Below are positions 23,344-30,413 of a stretch of 64,000 nucleotides of DNA, one piece after another. Location of the stretch: contig JAHBXV010000002.1 of assembly GCA_019636285.1 (NCBI GenBank), positions 1-64,000 of the forward strand, in the 5' to 3' direction. The position numbers were made by a program, and so were the translations under genes. This DNA comes from Planctomycetaceae bacterium (GTDB lineage: Bacteria > Planctomycetota > Planctomycetia > Planctomycetales > Planctomycetaceae). Every line of letters starts with the position of its first letter. The stretch's first letter is position 1. The notes under the pieces are model-generated. The model searched no databases, was not told the DNA's origin, and was given only the letters and a program-made list of their open reading frames with translations.

Positions 23344-24900
23344 AACCGCCTCGCAGTCGACCAGTCGCTGCGGGGTCTTGGCCTTGCCCTTCCACGACAT
23401 CAGATCGTCGATCGCTTCCGCGCGTTTGACGGGCAGGAAGCCGTCGCCCCACTCGGCCGCGATCTCGTCGAGCTGGGCCCGCGTGTGGATCTCCAGGAAC
23501 TCCCGATCGAGCTGCCATTCCTTCTTGATGTCGATTCCCGCCTGGTCAGCCAGGGCGAGGATGGTCTTAGCGCGAATGTCCGGGTGATAGCCCTCGAAGC
23601 CCAGCGACACCCACTGCCGCAAGAGGTCGACCAGCAACTCCTGCGGATCGCGCTTGGCGATTGCACGCATCATCTGCATCGTGTCGTCGAAGCCGCTCAC
23701 ATTCAGCAGTTCATCCAGGACTCCCCCGCGTGCCAACACGCCCTCCGGAGTCGTGGCGAAAAACGTCACCCATCCGACCATCACGAGGAACGCTGGCCGC
23801 CGCTTGTCATCACTGAGGCGTGCGACCAGAGTCCGTTGCAGCCAGGTCAGCTTGTACCGGAACAATTTCTTGGCATAGACCGCCTGGGCCTTCTCGTCCT
23901 TCTTCTTCTGCTCGGCCGCGGTGACTTTGCCACCTGTCTTTTCTGCCTTCTCGGCTGCGGCCGCTTCGCGATCGCGCTTGCGTTGTTGCTGGGCCGTGAC
24001 GATTTGCTCCCAGCTCGCGATGTTCCAGCAGCGCTTCTCCCGGTCACCGTCGAACTTCACCTCGAAGACATCCAGCTCTTCGATCTGGGCCGGTGTCGGC
24101 TTGATGTCGATCGCGCCCCAGGTCCTGCCGCTGTTGGGCTCGCTGTAGTAATAATCTTTAAGCGGCCGGCTCGCATCGTCGACGGCACGCTGCACGAGGC
24201 GGCGGAACCTCCCAGCATCGGGCACTTTCCCACTGAATTCCCGCTTCAGGAGATGATTGAGGGCCGCGAAGACGGCCGCTTTGTCGCCGAACGGCACCAA
24301 CTCCCACAAATGGTGATCGGTCGCCTCGCCGTCGATCAGTCGCTGCTGCCACTCCTGCGGGGCCTTGAGCAGCCGGAGCCGATTGCTGATATGACTCTGG
24401 CTCCGGCCGATCTGTTCCCCGAGGCTCTTTTGCGTGACGCCGTCCGCCGCGAATCGATCGAGCATGTCCTGATAGCCGAGCGCCTCCTCAATTGCGTTGA
24501 GATCCTCGCGCGTGAGGTTCTCTTCGAGTCGCGCGGCTGCCGAGGCCAGGTCATTCTTGTCGACGATGCGCACAGGCACCGTCTTACGTCCGAGGAGCTT
24601 GGCGGCGCGGAGACGTCGCTCTCCCGCGATCAATTCATGCCGGCCATCCGGCCCAGCCGGACGCACCAGGAGCGGATGCAAGAAGCCATGCGCCGCGATC
24701 GACTTGGCCAGGATCTGCAACGCCTCCTCATTGAACACCTTTCGCGGGTTGGCAGTCGGAATGACGAGGTCGATGGCCACTTCGTCGCCAGCAGGTGGCG
24801 TCTCAGGGATGGCCGGAATCGTCTCACTCTTGGTCCGCTTCGCCTTGGGCTCCTTGCTGACTTTCGTGGCTCGACTAGCCGACCGTGTTGCCGTGGCCAT
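23332..24900 (-). CDS. ParB/Noc-like CTP-switch DNA-binding protein (no ParA nearby)
   Basis: The 522-residue product starts MATATRSASR after a strong AGGAGG. It has the ParB N-domain: LAKSIAAHGFLHPLLVR, then the CTP-binding GERRLRA at 93-99 and ENLTREDLN at 128-135. The helix-turn-helix at about 156-178 (TQKSLGEQIGRSQSHISNRLRLL) is followed by a long C-terminal region with a Lys/Glu-rich coil. ParB clamps load at palindromes and spread. No ParA is present in the window, which recalls Noc rather than a partition system. The same mobile region carries eight palindromes of Noc-site layout, which I propose as its binding sites. Confidence 0.85.
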   Translation of the reverse strand: MATATRSASRATKVSKEPKAKRTKSETIPAIPETPPAGDEVAIDLVIPTANPRKVFNEEALQILAKSIAAHGFLHPLLVRPAGPDGRHELIAGERRLRAAKLLGRKTVPVRIVDKNDLASAAARLEENLTREDLNAIEEALGYQDMLDRFAADGVTQKSLGEQIGRSQSHISNRLRLLKAPQEWQQRLIDGEATDHHLWELVPFGDKAAVFAALNHLLKREFSGKVPDAGRFRRLVQRAVDDASRPLKDYYYSEPNSGRTWGAIDIKPTPAQIEELDVFEVKFDGDREKRCWNIASWEQIVTAQQQRKRDREAAAAEKAEKTGGKVTAAEQKKKDEKAQAVYAKKLFRYKLTWLQRTLVARLSDDKRRPAFLVMVGWVTFFATTPEGVLARGGVLDELLNVSGFDDTMQMMRAIAKRDPQELLVDLLRQWVSLGFEGYHPDIRAKTILALADQAGIDIKKEWQLDREFLEIHTRAQLDEIAAEWGDGFLPVKRAEAIDDLMSWKGKAKTPQRLVDCEAVSLT

Positions 24901-25302
24901 GTACGCCTCCTGGAATTGACGGGAAAGGAACAGATTGATTTCGTCCGAAATAACGTCGTCGGCGTGCTCACGGGCCGCCTGCAAATTCTCGTAGCCGTCA
25001 CCCTGCCGCAGCTCGTCACACAGCGCACTTCGCCGCCATCGCAGGTATTGACCGGCTTCCCGGTAGTTGCCATCCATGGCGAACAACTGGCCGCACAGAT
25101 CGACGGCCGCCGCCATCACGACGCACCGCCAGTACTCGCAATCCGGCCACTCGTCACTGCACCAGCTCTCCAGCTCCATCAGCGTCGTGATCCGCAGCCC
25201 GTTCGCGGCGGCGGCAGCTTCGTCCGATACCCCGCCGCGCGGCTTGGGGATCGCGGAGACGGCGGCCACAGCGTCGGCAGTAGGCAACGGGCGGATCTCC
25301 AA
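24901..25302 (-). CDS. In-frame sequence upstream of the ParB-like start (separate gene or N-terminal extension)
   Basis: 134 codons (LEIRPLPTADAVAAVSAIPKPRG...) run without a stop into the ParB-like gene. The section MELESWCSDEWPDCEYWRCVVMAAAVDLCGQLF looks like real protein. A TTG at 25302 is the only upstream start and has no clear ribosome-binding site. Either a 656-residue fusion is made, or this part is translated from an internal start and reads through into ParB, which also has its own strong start. Palindromic site 7 lies here, encoding VISDEIN. Confidence 0.45.
24938..24951. repeat. Palindromic site 7, ATTTCGTCCGAAAT
   Basis: This copy lies 38 bases upstream of the ParB-like ATG, where binding could control its expression. 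Centre TC; flanks gattg and aacgt. Confidence 0.87.
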
Positions 25303-25338
25303 GCAGGGATCGTTGACGGGGAAGGGGTTTGAAGCTCG

Positions 25339-25581
25339 TCACGAGGCACTCTCTTTCGGCGGAACCCACGGCCCCAAACAGACCGAGATCTCGCGACCCA
25401 GGCAGATCACGTGGTGCGAACCGCCGCCGAAGACGACGATCGATCGCACGCGCCGTCCGCGCAGAGCACACGAGGTGCATAGCCCGACGATGGGCTTGAT
25501 CGATTGACCTCGCAGCGACTTCTTCCACGCGACCAATCCGGGATGGTCACCCGCGTATCGATACTTCGCCGGCGCGACCAT
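25339..25581 (-). CDS. Small phage protein with a CxxC pair, unknown
   Basis: The 80-residue product begins MVAPAKYRYAGDHPGLVAWK. It contains LCTSCALRGRR and SIVVFGGGSHHVICLG, suggesting a small metal-binding domain. Its ATG overlaps the stop of the upstream gene (TGATG). It is part of the early operon between the replication gene and the ParB-like gene. The family is not recognised. Confidence 0.5.
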   Translation of the reverse strand: MVAPAKYRYAGDHPGLVAWKKSLRGQSIKPIVGLCTSCALRGRRVRSIVVFGGGSHHVICLGREISVCLGPWVPPKESAS

Positions 25582-25814
25582 CAGACCACCTCGGCTTCCG
25601 GCTTCTGATACCGCCACATGGCTCCCATCAGTGCCGCGATCGTGCCAGGGTTGTTCCGTTCCGACTTCGCCATCAGCAACAGGAACAGCAGCGCATCCAC
25701 GAGACCCGGCTCCGAGGCCTCGCGCATCAGCACGCTGTTGAACGTGTCGTCGACGCCCCGGAGCGTCTCGGCGCTGATCTCGATCGCCATCGAATCGGCT
25801 AACAGCATTTTCAC
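25581..25814 (-). CDS. Small phage protein, unknown
   Basis: A GTG at 25814 follows AAGGAGACCACC at good spacing and is preferred over an in-frame start 15 bases upstream. The 77-residue, helical product (MLLADSMAIEISAETLRGVDD...) has no membrane segment strong enough to call. It follows the replication gene directly and overlaps the next gene. The function is unknown. Confidence 0.5.
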   Translation of the reverse strand: MKMLLADSMAIEISAETLRGVDDTFNSVLMREASEPGLVDALLFLLLMAKSERNNPGTIAALMGAMWRYQKPEAEVV

Positions 25815-25825
25815 GGTGGTCTCCT

Positions 25826-26884
25826 TCACTTGGCGGCCCGAGCGGCCCGTTTTGCCTCGAACTCTGCCAGCAGATCGACGTGCGTCTGCACGGGGACTTC
25901 CGGCCCCTGGTCGACGTCATCGGGAACCGCCTCGACCGGCGGATCCTCAGCCGCTGCAAACTCCAGCCGTGCGATCATGCGGGCCGCTTCGTCTTCGTCC
26001 GCACAACTGCCGTACCATCGAGCGGCCGCGACGTTCTCCCGGAAGATCGCGCCCCGCCGTGCCGCCACGCGTCGGTCAACCGCCGCCTGGACGAACACCT
26101 GGAATCGGTTGTCGTCGGTCGCCTCAAAGCACCCGGCAGCCGCCGCGAAGCAGAACAGCTCCTCGACGTCGGACGGGTTATCGAGATTTCGTTCCGCGAT
26201 CGCATGCCGCCACCAGGCGAAGAACCGCGGGCTCCCCCAGCGGGGAATTTGACCCCGGTCAGACACCGGTCTTAAGACTGGTCTTTTAGAATTCAATTCA
26301 TAAAAGACCGGTCTAAGACTGGTCTTAGAAGAGGGGGTCAAATTGACCCCCTTGACCCGGTCAAATTGACCCCCTTCGACGGGGTCAACTGACCCCCTGG
26401 AGGGGGTCAATTTGACCCCCTGAGGGCCGGGAGTTGACCCCCTGACTGGCACTCTGCCACAGCGGCCCGGACCGTTGGGCTTCTGTGGCATCACCCCCGC
26501 AGGAATCGGTTCGGTCTGCTGGTTGCCATTCCGGTCCAGGATGGCGAGCCAGCGGATCGAATACGTGTGCGAGCGGTGCGAGGAACCAGTCACCTCCAGG
26601 AAGCCAGTTGAGAGCGCCTCGTCGATGTAGTCGCGCGCGGTGTTGCGGGAGCGAACTCCCAGCTTCCACATCACCGTTTGCATCGGCGCACTAACCCGGA
26701 CACTGCCATCCGCCAGACGTTCGGCCTGCGGATCAATTTGCGTCAACTCATCCAGTGCGTGCAGTAGCTTCTTGACGCGGTCGCTGGCCAGCACGTCGGG
26801 CAAACCCTCGATCAGCGTGTGCCGTGCGGCACGCTGCCGATCGTCGTTCCCCCAGATCTCCTGCCAATCCAGTTGTCGTGACAC
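25826..26884 (-). CDS. Candidate phage replication initiator with the origin inside its gene
   Basis: The 352-residue protein has a winged-helix-like N-terminal domain (SAPMQTVMWKLGVRSRNTARDYIDEALSTGFLEV). A low-complexity linker (about residues 148-214) follows, then a C-terminal helical domain (FFAWWRHAIAERNLDNPSDVEELFCFAAAAG). The linker is exactly where the DNA carries clustered GGGGTCAA/TTGACCCC palindromes and an A/T-rich stretch. Lambda O has the same plan, with iterons inside the initiator gene. No helicase-loader or helicase motif is present, so the initiator role is inferred from the fold-like pattern and the iterons. Confidence 0.6.
   Translation of the reverse strand: MSRQLDWQEIWGNDDRQRAARHTLIEGLPDVLASDRVKKLLHALDELTQIDPQAERLADGSVRVSAPMQTVMWKLGVRSRNTARDYIDEALSTGFLEVTGSSHRSHTYSIRWLAILDRNGNQQTEPIPAGVMPQKPNGPGRCGRVPVRGSTPGPQGVKLTPSRGSVDPVEGGQFDRVKGVNLTPSSKTSLRPVFYELNSKRPVLRPVSDRGQIPRWGSPRFFAWWRHAIAERNLDNPSDVEELFCFAAAAGCFEATDDNRFQVFVQAAVDRRVAARRGAIFRENVAAARWYGSCADEDEAARMIARLEFAAAEDPPVEAVPDDVDQGPEVPVQTHVDLLAEFEAKRAARAAK
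26242..26442. other. Candidate replication origin: iterons plus A/T-rich inverted repeat
   Basis: Six TTGACCCC-type units lie in 200 bases, including two near-perfect palindromes, GGGGGTCAAATTGACCCCC (26333-26351) and GGGGGTCAATTTGACCCCC (26402-26420). Beside them a 14-bp inverted pair (AGACTGGTCTTTTA at 26275 and TAAAAGACCGGTCT at 26301, one mismatch) encloses GAATTCAATTCA, the most A/T-rich spot in the region. Iterons beside an unwinding element are the layout of theta-type origins. Confidence 0.65.
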
Positions 26885-26913
26885 GTCGCCCTCCTTCCGG
26901 CGGTGGCCGAAAG

Positions 26914-27090
26914 TCAGGCGGCTTTACGTTGCTGCTCGGTCAGCGGCTCCAGTTCATCCCGAACAATGTGGAGGTGGCGGGGAGCCGTGATCCCGAGCCG
27001 CACATACCCTTGTTTGATGAAATGAACCTTGATTTCGATCTGGTCACCGATGCGGATCCTCTGGTTCTTCCGGCGGTCCAAAAACAACAT
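26914..27090 (-). CDS. csrA: CsrA-family translational regulator, phage-encoded
   Basis: The 58-residue product MLFLDRRKNQRIRIGDQIEI... follows the CsrA pattern: MLxLxRRxxxxIxIGDxIEI, then VRLGITAPRHLHIVRDEL with the conserved GIxAPxxxxVxRxEL end. It should dimerise and bind GGA motifs in mRNA. The ATG at 27090 follows GGAAAGG. Host CsrA usually has Ser/Gly in place of Asp-Arg at positions 5-6, so binding specificity could differ. Phage CsrA copies are thought to reprogram host or phage mRNA use. Confidence 0.85.
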   Translation of the reverse strand: MLFLDRRKNQRIRIGDQIEIKVHFIKQGYVRLGITAPRHLHIVRDELEPLTEQQRKAA

Positions 27091-27161
27091 AGGGGTTTCC
27101 TTTCCGAGTTCGTCCAAGGGGAGGACACTTCGCGGTATCAGGCCGCGCCCTTAAAGCCATG

Positions 27162-27229
27162 ACCGCCGCCGGGATTCGAACCCGGAAGATCCCGCCGCAC
27201 GCGAGACTAGACGCACGGCTGACGACGGC
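27162..27229 (-). tRNA. Degenerate tRNA-like sequence (T-arm and acceptor only)
   Basis: On the minus strand CCGGG-TTCGAAT-CCCGG is a perfect T-arm followed by CGGCGGT, which can pair with GCCGTCG 61 bases earlier (two G-U pairs). The middle is 37 bases, too short for normal D and anticodon arms, and no regular anticodon loop folds. It may be a decayed phage tRNA or a tRNA mimic. Confidence 0.35.
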
Positions 27230-27241
27230 CCACCCCTATCA

Positions 27242-27439
27242 TCAATTCGCTTCGAGCGCGGACCGCACGGCCGCGTCCTTCGCTTCGAGCAGCTTGCGGA
27301 GACAGACTGTCCGCTCCGCGCTGGGCGGGAGCATCTCGACCAGTTCCACCGCGAGGTGGTGGAACCGCCGCGACACCTCGCGCAGCCGCTCGGGCAAATG
27401 CGAGTAAGCAAACCAGCGCATCAACGGCTCGTCGTCCAT
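27242..27439 (-). CDS. Acb2/Tad1-hairpin-like protein (candidate anti-defence sponge)
   Basis: The 65-residue product starts MDDEPLMRWFAYSHLPERLR after AAGGAGG. The pattern RWFAYSHLP...VSRRFHHLAVELVEMLPPSAERTVCLRKLLEAKDAAVRSAL is that of small phage proteins now grouped as the Acb2/Tad1 hairpin domain: an aromatic start, then two helices joined at P-x-x-x-E-R. Acb2 and Tad1 bind cyclic nucleotides and block CBASS or Thoeris defence. The match is by eye and the nucleotide-binding residues cannot be verified, so the function is a candidate only. Confidence 0.55.
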   Translation of the reverse strand: MDDEPLMRWFAYSHLPERLREVSRRFHHLAVELVEMLPPSAERTVCLRKLLEAKDAAVRSALEAN

Positions 27440-27481
27440 GGGCACCCTCCTTGAGGTTCCGATATAAATCGGTCGAATCTG

Positions 27482-27769
27482 TCAGATCACCAACGGCGTG
27501 GCCTCGGGACTGACTGGCTCTTTGGCAAGCAGCGAGGCGACCAGATCTCGCCGCTGCCGTTGCAACTCGTCGATCAGTCCGTCCACCTGGTCGAGCGTGA
27601 GATACGCCTCGACGTGGATCCGCTCGGTCGTCTCGCCGTCATTGAAACCGAGGAACATCCAGACCTGTTTGACGCGCGGCATGGCATCGACGGTGAACGC
27701 GCCGTTGAAGCCCAACTGGACCGTGCCAGCGTTGTCAGATCGCAGCAGCGAAGCTGAGATGTCCTGCAT
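27482..27769 (-). CDS. Phage protein of unknown function
   Basis: The 95-residue product begins MQDISASLLRSDNAGTVQLG and looks beta-rich in its first half (VKQVWMFLGFNDGETTERIHVEAYLTLDQ), with a helical end (LIDELQRQRRDLVASLL). The second of two closely spaced ATG codons is preferred, as GGAGG is seven bases before it. It overlaps its upstream neighbour by a few bases. No family is recognised. Confidence 0.5.
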   Translation of the reverse strand: MQDISASLLRSDNAGTVQLGFNGAFTVDAMPRVKQVWMFLGFNDGETTERIHVEAYLTLDQVDGLIDELQRQRRDLVASLLAKEPVSPEATPLVI

Positions 27770-27771
27770 GG

Positions 27772-27981
27772 TCATTCCTCCAGGATTCGTGGGAACTTCG
27801 CAGGCTCCGGCATCTCGCGCAGCTCCCGCGTGAATTCTTCATGGTCGCGGTCCTCGCGAACCGCGATGCGATGGATCAGGACGATGCACGGCGTGCCGTT
27901 GGCCGTGGTTCCTTTCCAGACGCGACAGGGCACGCCGTCGACGTCCTCGATTCGATCCGTGGACTCAATGTGCAGCTGCAT
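27772..27981 (-). CDS. Small phage protein of unknown function
   Basis: The 69-residue product (MQLHIESTDRIEDVDGVPCRVWKGTT...) has the look of a single small beta barrel plus a helix. The segment GVPCRVWKGTTANGTPCIVLIHRIAV is a recurrent pattern in phage early proteins. The ATG at 27981 follows AAGGGAGG and lies inside the end of the preceding gene (overlap of 17 bases). Confidence 0.5.
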   Translation of the reverse strand: MQLHIESTDRIEDVDGVPCRVWKGTTANGTPCIVLIHRIAVREDRDHEEFTRELREMPEPAKFPRILEE

Positions 27982-28228
27982 CGGCCCTCCCTTCAGTGGC
28001 CTGGGTGTCGATCACGCGGTAGCCCATCGCCACGGCGCGGTTCTCGATCGAGGCGAGCGACGCTCCGAACTTGTCTCCCGATGCGTGCCCCAGGACCCAG
28101 CAGAGGACGTTGAGTGACAACTGGGCGCGCAGGCTATCCCCGGCCGACTGACCGATTTCGATCTCGCGATTCAGAAGCGCCTGCAGGACGTCATGCGCCC
28201 GCTGGATCTCGACGACGTCACGAACCAT
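27965..28228 (-). CDS. Small helical phage protein, unknown
   Basis: The 87-residue product begins MVRDVVEIQRAHDVLQALLN and is helical (LRAQLSLNVLCWVLGHASGDKFGASLASIENR). Its start lies three bases after the stop of the upstream gene and its end overlaps the next gene. I do not recognise the family. Confidence 0.55.
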   Translation of the reverse strand: MVRDVVEIQRAHDVLQALLNREIEIGQSAGDSLRAQLSLNVLCWVLGHASGDKFGASLASIENRAVAMGYRVIDTQATEGRADAAAH

Positions 28229-28231
28229 CGG

Positions 28232-28603
28232 TCAGGCCTCCGATCCAGCGCCAACCAACTCCGTCCGCGCATCGGCTCTCGGAGGCACCATCACCGTGCG
28301 GAGTCCGCGGTTCGTATTGCGATCCGGGGCCGGGATGAGGCATCGCAGCTCGATGCCGTCGACGAAGGCATAGCGCCAGACCTGCCGATCGTCTTCGAGG
28401 CAGGGGCGGCCCGCGAAGAGGCGATCAAAATCAAGGCGGTCAATGCTGATCGACTCGAAGGACGCGCCGTAGATCCGGATGTCGGGAGGCAGCTCGTCGA
28501 CGAGCCGCAACACGGTGCGCAAGCCATCGGCCACGCGATCATGAGGCAACCAGCCTTTGATTGGTGGCGGAGGTTCCAGCGTTGCTCGATCAACCAGGTT
28601 CAT
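28232..28603 (-). CDS. Phage early protein, unknown
   Basis: The 123-residue product starts MNLVDRATLEPPPPIKGWLP. GGAGACATGCC precedes this ATG, deciding it against one 27 bases upstream. It contains RIYGASFESISIDRLDFDRLFAGRP and ELRCLIPAPDR. It is the first gene of the early operon. No domain is recognised. Confidence 0.5.
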   Translation of the reverse strand: MNLVDRATLEPPPPIKGWLPHDRVADGLRTVLRLVDELPPDIRIYGASFESISIDRLDFDRLFAGRPCLEDDRQVWRYAFVDGIELRCLIPAPDRNTNRGLRTVMVPPRADARTELVGAGSEA

Positions 28604-28839
28604 GGCATGTCTCCAGGGGGTCAGTCTCATGCGTGTAAATCTCTGGGAGAAAACCGGCCCCGCCGCGAAAAGGTAGGGAAGGCGGGGCCGGTCTCTCTCA
28701 GACACAGATCGCGCCACGCGCGACCAATTCGCGGACCACCCGCGAATGCAAAACGCCGACCGGCGGGAAGGATCCCCCCCACGGTCCACCGCGGGCCATG
28801 CGTGGCCGCAGGGCTGCCGCCGATCGGCGAAAGAACAAA

Positions 28840-28907
28840 CCGACCGGCGGTCCGGATGTCCCCAATGGCCCGAGGGCACAAAAAGCCACGGGGGCACCGC
28901 CGGTCGG
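28840..28907 (-). terminator. Terminator-like inverted repeat after the integrase gene
   Basis: A 12-bp pair, CCGACCGGCGGT and ACCGCCGGTCGG, encloses 44 bases; on the minus strand TTTGTTC follows. The 328 bases between 28604 and 28931 hold only this repeat and palindromic site 8. Confidence 0.5.
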
Positions 28908-28918
28908 CTGAACGAAGT

Positions 28919-28932
28919 ATTTCGGACGAAAT
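28919..28932. repeat. Palindromic site 8, ATTTCGGACGAAAT
   Basis: This copy overlaps the last base of the integrase stop codon. Centre GA; flanks gaagt and caggg. Confidence 0.87.
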
Positions 28933-30155
28933 CAGGGCAGGGCGAAGCAGGGCGGCTGCTCCACCGCGTTGACCGCTTCGAAGATCAGGTCGCTGGGTTC
29001 GTGGTAGGACTTCGCGTTGAGCGACAGCCCGTGCCCCAGGACGAACAGCCCAGCCCCCTGCCGGGCACGTTCGAGCCGCGTGTTGCACGTGGCCCGCGCG
29101 ACCTGGAAGGGCTTTTCGAATGTCAGCGCAGCCATCGCGAACCGATGCGCGATCAGTTCCTTCCGACGTCGCGCGGGCCGTGACCGTTCCGGGTCGATCG
29201 CTTCGGGCGATGATCGACCCGGAAACAGCCACGGCGAATCGCCTTTCGACGGCAGACGCAGCACATGGCGCACGGTGACCGGTGCCAGCGGGATCGTCTG
29301 GGCCTTCCGCGTTTTCCGGGCGGTGAATGTCACGGTCGGGTGCGTGCCGACCAGATCGCAGTTCGACCACTTGAGCGAGAAGAGATCGACGGTGCGCATC
29401 CCGGTGTTGATGGCCAGGACGAACGCCACCTGCAGATCGACGTGATCCTTCAGCGCGAGGAACGCCGCCTCGATCTGCTCCGGCCTGTACACGCTGACCT
29501 TCCTGTCTTCCGGCCGCTTGCGTTCCGGTTTGGGGGCATGATCCAAGGCTCGCACCTGGACCGCGTAGTTCAGAATCGTGCGCAGATGGCCCCAGGTGGA
29601 GCGGGCGGTCGAGTCGCCCAGCTCGGCGTGCATCCGGGTTAATACGTCGGCGACGTACCGACCGGTGAGCGCCCCGATCGGAATGCCCGGCCAGGGCTTG
29701 TCCTCGGGCCAGTCCTCGGGCCGGCTGTAGCGTTCCCAGCGCGACAGCGCCTGCCGGTCTTTGCTGATCGTGCCGCGAGAGAGTTCCTTCGCCGCGCACC
29801 GTCGCTCGCGATCCTGGAGCATCCAGTCCTGGTAGAACGCTCGCAGCGTGAGGTTGTCGCGGATCCAGGCCCGGGAGACCTCGGGCACGACCGGATCGCG
29901 ATACCGCTGCTCGACGGCGGCCGCGTAAGCCCGCACGTCGGGATCGAGCGCCTGATCCCAGAGCGGCATCTGCCGCGGGTCGGGCTTGTGTTTCCTGCGG
30001 GGCTTGCTGACACCAGGATTCATCATCCTGGTGGCAGGCGGGGGTTGGAAGAGCGTCGGAAACTTGAGGATGGCCGGTGCGTCGTCGGCCTTGGGAACGG
30101 CGGACACGGGCGGCTCCGGAGACTTGCGGGAAGGCCATGGCGGCAACGGACGCAT
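28932..30155 (-). CDS. Tyrosine integrase of the prophage
   Basis: The 407-residue protein has a SAM-like N-domain (ISKDRQALSRWERYSRPED) and a catalytic domain. Arg is in AINTGMRTVDLFSLKW, Lys in FTARKTRKAQTI, then FQVARATCNTRLE, where Gln replaces the usual His but Arg remains. LGHG supplies the last His and SYHEPSD the Tyr. It lies 1.1 kb from the tRNA-Phe half that marks the attachment site, the usual place for a phage integrase. It reads leftwards, away from that site. Confidence 0.88.
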   Translation of the reverse strand: MRPLPPWPSRKSPEPPVSAVPKADDAPAILKFPTLFQPPPATRMMNPGVSKPRRKHKPDPRQMPLWDQALDPDVRAYAAAVEQRYRDPVVPEVSRAWIRDNLTLRAFYQDWMLQDRERRCAAKELSRGTISKDRQALSRWERYSRPEDWPEDKPWPGIPIGALTGRYVADVLTRMHAELGDSTARSTWGHLRTILNYAVQVRALDHAPKPERKRPEDRKVSVYRPEQIEAAFLALKDHVDLQVAFVLAINTGMRTVDLFSLKWSNCDLVGTHPTVTFTARKTRKAQTIPLAPVTVRHVLRLPSKGDSPWLFPGRSSPEAIDPERSRPARRRKELIAHRFAMAALTFEKPFQVARATCNTRLERARQGAGLFVLGHGLSLNAKSYHEPSDLIFEAVNAVEQPPCFALP

Positions 30156-30312
30156 GTGCGACTCTCGCGCGAGGAATGCGGCTCCTCCGTGAATGTCTGT
30201 CCATGGTTCCGTCCGGTGTGAAGGCTAGTTCACAAATTCACCCTGAGCGTCCAGTTGGTGCAAAAATGCCACCACCTGCACTGCCCAGTGATCCCCGGTC
30301 GGCGCACAAAAA

Positions 30313-30350
30313 AACGACGCCGACCACTCGCGCGAGCGGCCGGCGTCGTT
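30313..30350 (-). terminator. Intrinsic terminator after the XRE gene
   Basis: AACGACGCCG and CGGCGTCGTT pair, with a GC-rich inner hairpin (CTCGCGCGAG). On the minus strand a T7 run follows. It separates the repressor from the integrase. Confidence 0.85.
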
Positions 30351-30413
30351 GGGTAAATTCAATTCAGCCCGACCGCACACGCGCCGGGCATGATAACCTT
30401 TAGGCTACCAGTG

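Noticed and set aside
26242-26442. Possible CRISPR array from the repeated TTGACCCC units
   Set aside because: The units are short palindromes at irregular spacing inside a coding sequence, with no unique spacers of equal length and no cas genes.
1606-28932. The ATTTCG palindromes as simple restriction/modification or codon-bias artefacts
   Set aside because: They lie in coding and non-coding DNA alike, keep all 12 fixed bases and are missing from the host DNA, so a specific protein site is more likely.
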